Shown here in pieces: positions 10,052-14,505 of a stretch of 14,505 bases of DNA; the stretch's first letter is position 1; every line of letters starts with the position of its first letter. The notes under the pieces are model-generated. The model saw only the letters and a list, made by a program, of their open reading frames with translations, was not told the DNA's origin and ran no database searches. The stretch is from JBBDXA01 sp040902585 (GTDB taxonomy: Bacteria; Planctomycetota; Phycisphaerae; Phycisphaerales; Phycisphaeraceae). The stretch spans positions 1 through 14,505 of the forward strand of contig JBBDXA010000221.1 in assembly GCA_040902585.1 (NCBI GenBank). The letters run 5' to 3'. A program made the position numbers and the translations under genes.

Positions 10052-10074
10052 GCATCAGGCATTTTTCCTGATGC
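10052..10074 (-). promoter_or_regulatory. Perfect 8-bp hairpin in the dnaG-rpoD gap
   Basis: GCATCAGG (10052-10059) and CCTGATGC (10067-10074) flank a 7-nt AT-rich loop. It lies 60 bp upstream of the chosen rpoD start and directly abuts the alternative ATG at 10051, where it would bury the ribosome site. Its place between dnaG and rpoD fits an attenuation or RNA-processing point that sets different levels of the two proteins. There is no following T-run. Confidence 0.5.
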
Positions 10075-10087
10075 GGATCGTCGCTGC

Positions 10088-10113
10088 GAATCACGGGTGG
10101 GCGAGTCTGATTC
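10088..10113. repeat. 6-bp inverted repeat GAATCA/TGATTC in the dnaG-rpoD gap
   Basis: GAATCA (10088-10093) and TGATTC (10108-10113) are separated by 14 bp. It lies between the heptad tract and the stronger hairpin at 10052-10074. It could be a protein-binding dyad or chance. Confidence 0.3.
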
Positions 10114-10148
10114 AGTTCCGGGTTCCGGGTTTTGAGTTCCGGGTTCGG
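10114..10148. repeat. Degenerate heptanucleotide tandem repeat, unit GGTTCCG (intergenic)
   Basis: Five consecutive 7-base units: AGTTCCG, GGTTCCG, GGTTTTG, AGTTCCG, GGTTCGG. It sits between dnaG and rpoD. It shares the 7-base period, but not the unit sequence, with three tracts inside dnaG. Confidence 0.8.
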
Positions 10149-10200
10149 AGCGAAGCGTCGTCACCACCACAAACACCACGGGCCACCAGCGGGTGTGCGG

Positions 10201-12348
10201 TTAACGGTCCACCTTCATGATCCTCAGGGGCGATCGATTCGCCTTTTGCAAGGCGAAGACTTCACGAAGCGCGTCATCCGGTGCCTGTGTATTGGGTGAG
10301 GCTTCCGGTTGCGCTGTCTGATATTCCGTCTGGCGTCGATGCGCGATGATGTGTTGTGCGGCGGCGGTGAGTTTGCCTTGCAAGTCGGCCTCACTACCCG
10401 GACCCGTCTGAAACATCGCGTCGATCTCCGCTTCGATGGTCGTTGCAAGCCCCGCCAGCGTTTCCAAGCCGGCCTGGGCACAATCCGTCAAGAGCACCGA
10501 GAGCGTCATGTCGTGACCCTCCGCCAGTGCGTCGTACATCATCCGATACAGTTCCCTGCCTTCGAGAGTGCATAGCTCCGCCGGGGTCAACGCTTCATCC
10601 AGCGTGCGCCCATCCGAAAGCGTCGCGTGAAACAACCCCGGCTGACGCATCAGGCATCCCAGAAGCTGACGTTCGGCGCGAATCAGGCCAATTTTAGCCG
10701 CCTGCGATAGCGAGGCAACGTCAGATAACCCCAAATTTTCCGATTTTTCCGTCTGGGCAGTATTGGCAGGAGGGTTCCCGGTTGTTACAGGCGATTTGAG
10801 AGATTCTGTTTGCGAATTGCCAGTCGCTGATTGTGGAACGGCATCGCCCCAATTCTCGGACTCGGAATCGAAGTTTCCTGTTGCCTGGCTCCTGTCCCCT
10901 GTCCCCTGACCCCTGTTTTCCGGGCGGTTATGGGGCGTGAACCGGCGGGGCGTCAGGCGTTTGAGCTCGCCTACGAGGGCCGATTCGCTCAGGTGCAGCA
11001 TGTTGGCGAGCCGCTGCTGGATCATGGCTTTGCGGATCACGCCGGCCTTGTCGATGCCCATGCTCGCGACCTTGCGCAGGTATTCCGTGGCCACGCGCTG
11101 GCGGCCGGTCATCGTGCCCGAGGCATTCATCTGTTCGTTCATCCGCTCAAACTGGTAATCCAGTGCATCCGTCGCATTGGTAATGGCTTCGCGCCAAAGC
11201 TGCGGCCCATTGGGCGTGAGCATCAGGTCAGCCGGGTCTTTACCCTCGGGCACCACGGCGATGGCGACATCCATCTCCTCGGTGACAAACACTTCCATCG
11301 CCCGGTCCGCAGCCTTCTGACCGGCGACATCCGCATCGAACACCAGCACGACCTTCTCGGCATGCTTTTTCAGCTCGCCCACGTGCTCGCGGGTCAGGGC
11401 GGTGCCGAGCGTGGCGACGACGTTGGCGAACCCGGCCTGGTGGCAGGCGATGACATCGACATAGCCTTCGACGATCACGGCGGTGCGCGTCTCCTTCATC
11501 GCCTTCATCGCCAGGTACAGGCCGTAGAGCGTGCGTGATTTGTGGAAGAGGGGGGTCTCGGGCGAGTTCCAGTACTTGGGATCATCCTCCTCGCGAATCT
11601 TGCGCCCGCCGAAGGCGATGGGTTTTCCGAGGGAATCGCAGATGGGAAAGATGATCCGATGGCGGAGGCGATCGTAGAAAGAAGAAGGGCCAAGGGTGGA
11701 GGGAGAAGGGCCAGGGGATTGCAGATTGTCGCTGTCAGTCTGATCCCTTGGCCCTTGGCCCTCCGCCCTTCGCCCTCGATCGCGCGGCGAAATCAGCCCG
11801 GCCAGTTCGAAGGCCCGCGTGTTCCACTTGTTCGCTGCGATTGCCTTCGCCAGTCCGTCCCAGCCATCGGGGGCGTAGCCGATTTGAAAAGCCTGCACCA
11901 TGGCGGGGCTGATCTGGCGTTTCTCGATGTAGTTGCGGGCGATCTGTCCCTGCTGCGGATGAGCGTAGAGCTTGCGGAAGAACTCGCTGCCCTTGGCGTT
12001 GGCGTCGGCGATGATCTGGCGATCGCTGGCGGCGACGGCCTGGGCGGGGTCGAAAGTGTCCTGCACTTCGATCCCGGCCTTCTCCGCGAGGTGTTTCACA
12101 GCCTCGGGGAAGGTCATCTTGTGATACTTCATCATCCAGCCGAAGGCATTTCCGCCTGTCCCGCAGACGAAGCAGTGAAACATCTGCTTCGCGGGGACGA
12201 CACACATCGACGGATTCTTGTCATCGTGAAAAGGACACAGCCCGACGTATTCGCGGCCTTTTTGCTTGAGGAGTAACTGCTCGCCGATGAGGGCCACGAG
12301 ATCCGTGGCTTGGTGAACCTGCCAAATCACTTCTTCGCGAATGGGCAT
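10201..12348 (-). CDS. dnaG: DNA primase DnaG (715 aa) with two unusual low-complexity spacers
   Basis: DnaG makes the RNA primers for chromosome replication and works with the DnaB helicase. Residues 38-62 are the CHC2 zinc-binding domain (C38-x2-H41, C59-x2-C62). The catalytic N-terminal core follows, with YDRLRHRIIFPI at 225-236 and FGGRK at 246-250. The Toprim acidic residues are visible in VEGYVDV (E294) and VFDADVAG (D338, D340). The C-terminal part from about 546 resembles the helicase-interaction domain. The protein is longer than the roughly 580-600 residues usual for DnaG. The excess is largely a spacer at about 191-223, inside the region before the YDR motif, and a polar linker at about 475-545. 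Both contain 7-base tandem repeats in the DNA. The start MPIREEVIWQVHQATDLVALIG aligns with family N-termini, although no clear Shine-Dalgarno precedes it. rpmB lies upstream and rpoD downstream on the same strand. Confidence 0.96.
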   Translation of the reverse strand: MPIREEVIWQVHQATDLVALIGEQLLLKQKGREYVGLCPFHDDKNPSMCVVPAKQMFHCFVCGTGGNAFGWMMKYHKMTFPEAVKHLAEKAGIEVQDTFDPAQAVAASDRQIIADANAKGSEFFRKLYAHPQQGQIARNYIEKRQISPAMVQAFQIGYAPDGWDGLAKAIAANKWNTRAFELAGLISPRDRGRRAEGQGPRDQTDSDNLQSPGPSPSTLGPSSFYDRLRHRIIFPICDSLGKPIAFGGRKIREEDDPKYWNSPETPLFHKSRTLYGLYLAMKAMKETRTAVIVEGYVDVIACHQAGFANVVATLGTALTREHVGELKKHAEKVVLVFDADVAGQKAADRAMEVFVTEEMDVAIAVVPEGKDPADLMLTPNGPQLWREAITNATDALDYQFERMNEQMNASGTMTGRQRVATEYLRKVASMGIDKAGVIRKAMIQQRLANMLHLSESALVGELKRLTPRRFTPHNRPENRGQGTGDRSQATGNFDSESENWGDAVPQSATGNSQTESLKSPVTTGNPPANTAQTEKSENLGLSDVASLSQAAKIGLIRAERQLLGCLMRQPGLFHATLSDGRTLDEALTPAELCTLEGRELYRMMYDALAEGHDMTLSVLLTDCAQAGLETLAGLATTIEAEIDAMFQTGPGSEADLQGKLTAAAQHIIAHRRQTEYQTAQPEASPNTQAPDDALREVFALQKANRSPLRIMKVDR
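10877..10918. repeat. Degenerate heptanucleotide tandem repeat, unit CCTGTCC, inside dnaG
   Basis: Six 7-base units: CCTGTTG, CCTGGCT, CCTGTCC, CCTGTCC, CCTGACC, CCTGTTT. The complement is read as a Gly/Gln/Thr/Arg-rich stretch (NRGQGTGDRSQATGN) in the linker between the polymerase core and the C-terminal domain. Confidence 0.85.
11687..11717. repeat. Degenerate heptanucleotide repeat, unit GGGCCAA, inside dnaG (arm 1)
   Basis: Units GGGCCAA, GGGTGGA, GGGAGAA, GGGCCAG, then GGG. It encodes the Pro/Ser-rich end of the first DnaG spacer (SPGPSPSTLGP). It is inverted relative to the tract at 11744-11778; an 11-bp core at 11686-11696 is exactly complementary to 11752-11762. Confidence 0.8.
11744..11778. 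repeat. Degenerate heptanucleotide repeat, unit GCCCTTG, inside dnaG (arm 2)
   Basis: Five units: TCCCTTG, GCCCTTG, GCCCTCC, GCCCTTC, GCCCTCG. It encodes the Arg/Gly/Gln-rich start of the first spacer (RRAEGQGPRDQ). With the tract at 11687-11717 it forms a long imperfect inverted repeat around a 26-bp centre, all within coding sequence. Confidence 0.85.
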
Positions 12349-12636
12349 GGTGGCGACTCAGGAGAAAAGTTCAAAGCGGAAACGGAAGGGAAACGAATCG
12401 GTACAGGCCGAAAGCGCTTCCCAGATTTCCCAGACGTTCGATTGCTGAAACCTACCACCGGAAGGCGGATGTGCAAATGATAGTGCGATAAGACGCGTGT
12501 GGGGTGAGGTGCGGAAAGAAAATCGAAACGAAAAAGAAGTGACCCCGCCGCTTGCCTTCGTGACTTGCTGCCTTCGGGCCATGCTTCTCAAGACAGAAGC
12601 CTGGCACAAAGATGGCAGGGCACGAGCGCCGGGCTC
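12349..12636. other. 288-bp intergenic gap between rpmB and dnaG
   Basis: No convincing gene: an 83-codon minus-strand frame at 12358-12609 is rich in Ser/Phe/Arg and has no ribosome site. Two purine-rich tracts on the plus strand stand out (about 12374-12397 and 12513-12539). A weak promoter-like pair, TTGCAC (12476-12471) and TAGGTT (12454-12449) with 16-bp spacing on the minus strand, could serve dnaG, but each box matches only 3/6. No strong terminator after rpmB was seen. Confidence 0.4.
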
Positions 12637-12918
12637 TTACTCCGCAGCCGCTTCGGCCGGGGCATCCGGCTTGTACGCATACTTGCGCTTCAGGGGCTTG
12701 ACGACCAGGCCCATGCGGATGGCCTTGGTGGAAACCTTGACGCGCTTGATCGAGCCGTCCACCACAGCCGTGACCGTGTGGATGTTCGGCTTGAACTTGC
12801 GGCGGGTCTTGCCCGTCACTTTGGTACCGACGCCGCCGAGGTACTTCGCCTTGCCGCGAAGGGTGTAGGTGTTGCCGACTTCGGTACGGCGACCGGTGAA
12901 TGCGCAGACTCGGGACAT
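12637..12918 (-). CDS. rpmB: 50S ribosomal protein L28
   Basis: L28 is a small basic protein of the large ribosomal subunit. The 93 residues show the family hallmarks: an N-terminal SRVCAFTGRRTEVGN, the central basic TRRKFKPNIHTV, and a conserved C-terminal half with VDGSIKRVKVSTKAIR. It is longer than the 78-residue E. coli protein. The extra residues are a Gly/Lys-rich insert near 20-36 (GKAKYLGGVGTKVTG), of the kind I recall in some other bacterial L28 proteins, and an Ala/Glu/Pro tail (PDAPAEAAAE). GAGG lies 6 nt before ATG 12918. It precedes dnaG and rpoD on the same strand, with a good promoter candidate of its own. Confidence 0.95.
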   Translation of the reverse strand: MSRVCAFTGRRTEVGNTYTLRGKAKYLGGVGTKVTGKTRRKFKPNIHTVTAVVDGSIKRVKVSTKAIRMGLVVKPLKRKYAYKPDAPAEAAAE

Positions 12919-12994
12919 GGTGACCTCAGTTCAATTCGTGCAAAACCGCTTAAAAACAGGGGTTCGCGCCAGACCCACCTGACGCGAGCCGAGC

Positions 12995-13022
12995 ATTTTA
13001 GCGGGATAGGGCAGGGTTGCAA
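12995..13022 (-). promoter_or_regulatory. Candidate sigma-70 promoter of rpmB
   Basis: On the minus strand, TTGCAA (13022-13017) and TAAAAT (13000-12995) are separated by 16 bp, matching consensus at 4/6 and 5/6. Transcription would begin near 12988, leaving about 70 nt of leader before ATG 12918. It is the best promoter match in the window. Confidence 0.55.
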
Positions 13023-13061
13023 CTCGTGCGACCCGGTGCACCTATCGGTGCTACCGCTAAA
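12997..13061 (-). terminator. Inverted repeat and hairpins between the oxidoreductase gene and rpmB
   Basis: TTTAGCGG (12997-13004) is complementary to CCGCTAAA (13054-13061). Inside lie a small hairpin GCACC/GGTGC with a 4-nt loop (13038-13051) and a second GGGT/ACCC pairing. The structure starts 15 bp after the oxidoreductase stop, so it may end that transcript, but there is no T-run. One arm overlaps the rpmB -10 box, so an operator is the alternative. Confidence 0.3.
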
Positions 13062-13075
13062 CGCGGCGGGAATCC

Positions 13076-14446
<1,371 letters not shown>

Positions 14447-14505
14447 AAGGTCGCTCCTGAGTGGAAAGATTAGAGTTTAGCAGCAGCTCGCCGAATGCCG
14501 AACCG

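Noticed and set aside
10114..11778. Possible CRISPR array because of repeated units
   Set aside because: Units are 7 bp, contiguous and degenerate, with no spacers and no cas genes.
12358..12609. 83-codon minus-strand frame between rpmB and dnaG
   Set aside because: No ribosome site and low-complexity Phe/Arg/Ser content from pyrimidine-rich DNA.

Overview
The window looks like chromosomal DNA of a GC-rich planctomycete, perhaps of the Phycisphaerae side of the phylum. This is inferred from family habits: a Tat-exported Gfo/Idh/MocA oxidoreductase, an exported WD40 protein, a very large zinc-ribbon/transmembrane/repeat protein, and a group 1 sigma factor. No rRNA is present to settle taxonomy. 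Every gene I can support is on the minus strand, so the transcriptional order runs from high to low coordinates.

Layout in transcriptional order: (i) 14446-13076, Tat-secreted Gfo/Idh/MocA oxidoreductase. (ii) 12918-8117, an information-processing block: rpmB (ribosomal protein L28), a 288-bp gap, dnaG (primase), a 209-bp gap, rpoD (primary sigma factor). This resembles the rpsU-dnaG-rpoD macromolecular synthesis cluster of proteobacteria, with L28 in the ribosomal-protein position. (iii) 7936-7292, a small unidentified lipoprotein gene of visibly lower GC. (iv) 7291-6598, about 690 bp without a convincing gene, holding a cluster of short hairpins and a 132-bp segment bounded by 13-bp perfect inverted repeats. 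(v) 6597-2083, a 1504-residue zinc-ribbon/TM/TPR-like/HEAT protein. (vi) 2015-1, an exported WD40 protein that runs off the window. Genes v and vi are 67 bp apart and are probably cotranscribed.

The most distinctive signal is a set of degenerate tandem repeats with a 7-base period at four places (10114-10148, 10877-10918, 11687-11717, 11744-11778). Three lie inside dnaG and are translated in frame. They form a spacer between the N-terminal part and the Toprim core, and part of the linker before the C-terminal helicase-interaction region. Because 7 is not a multiple of 3, each tract is read in all three phases, yet the gene stays open.

The start codon needs correcting for three genes whose longest reading frame overruns the likely start: the giant protein (ATG at 6597), the lipoprotein (GTG at 7936) and RpoD (GTG at 9991). 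In each case a Shine-Dalgarno sequence decides the choice. I found no tRNA, rRNA, CRISPR array, complete insertion sequence or defence system. The sequence supports no complete new system; the leads are the heptad repeats in dnaG, the inverted-repeat element with the adjoining hairpin cluster, and the giant repeat protein/WD40 pair.
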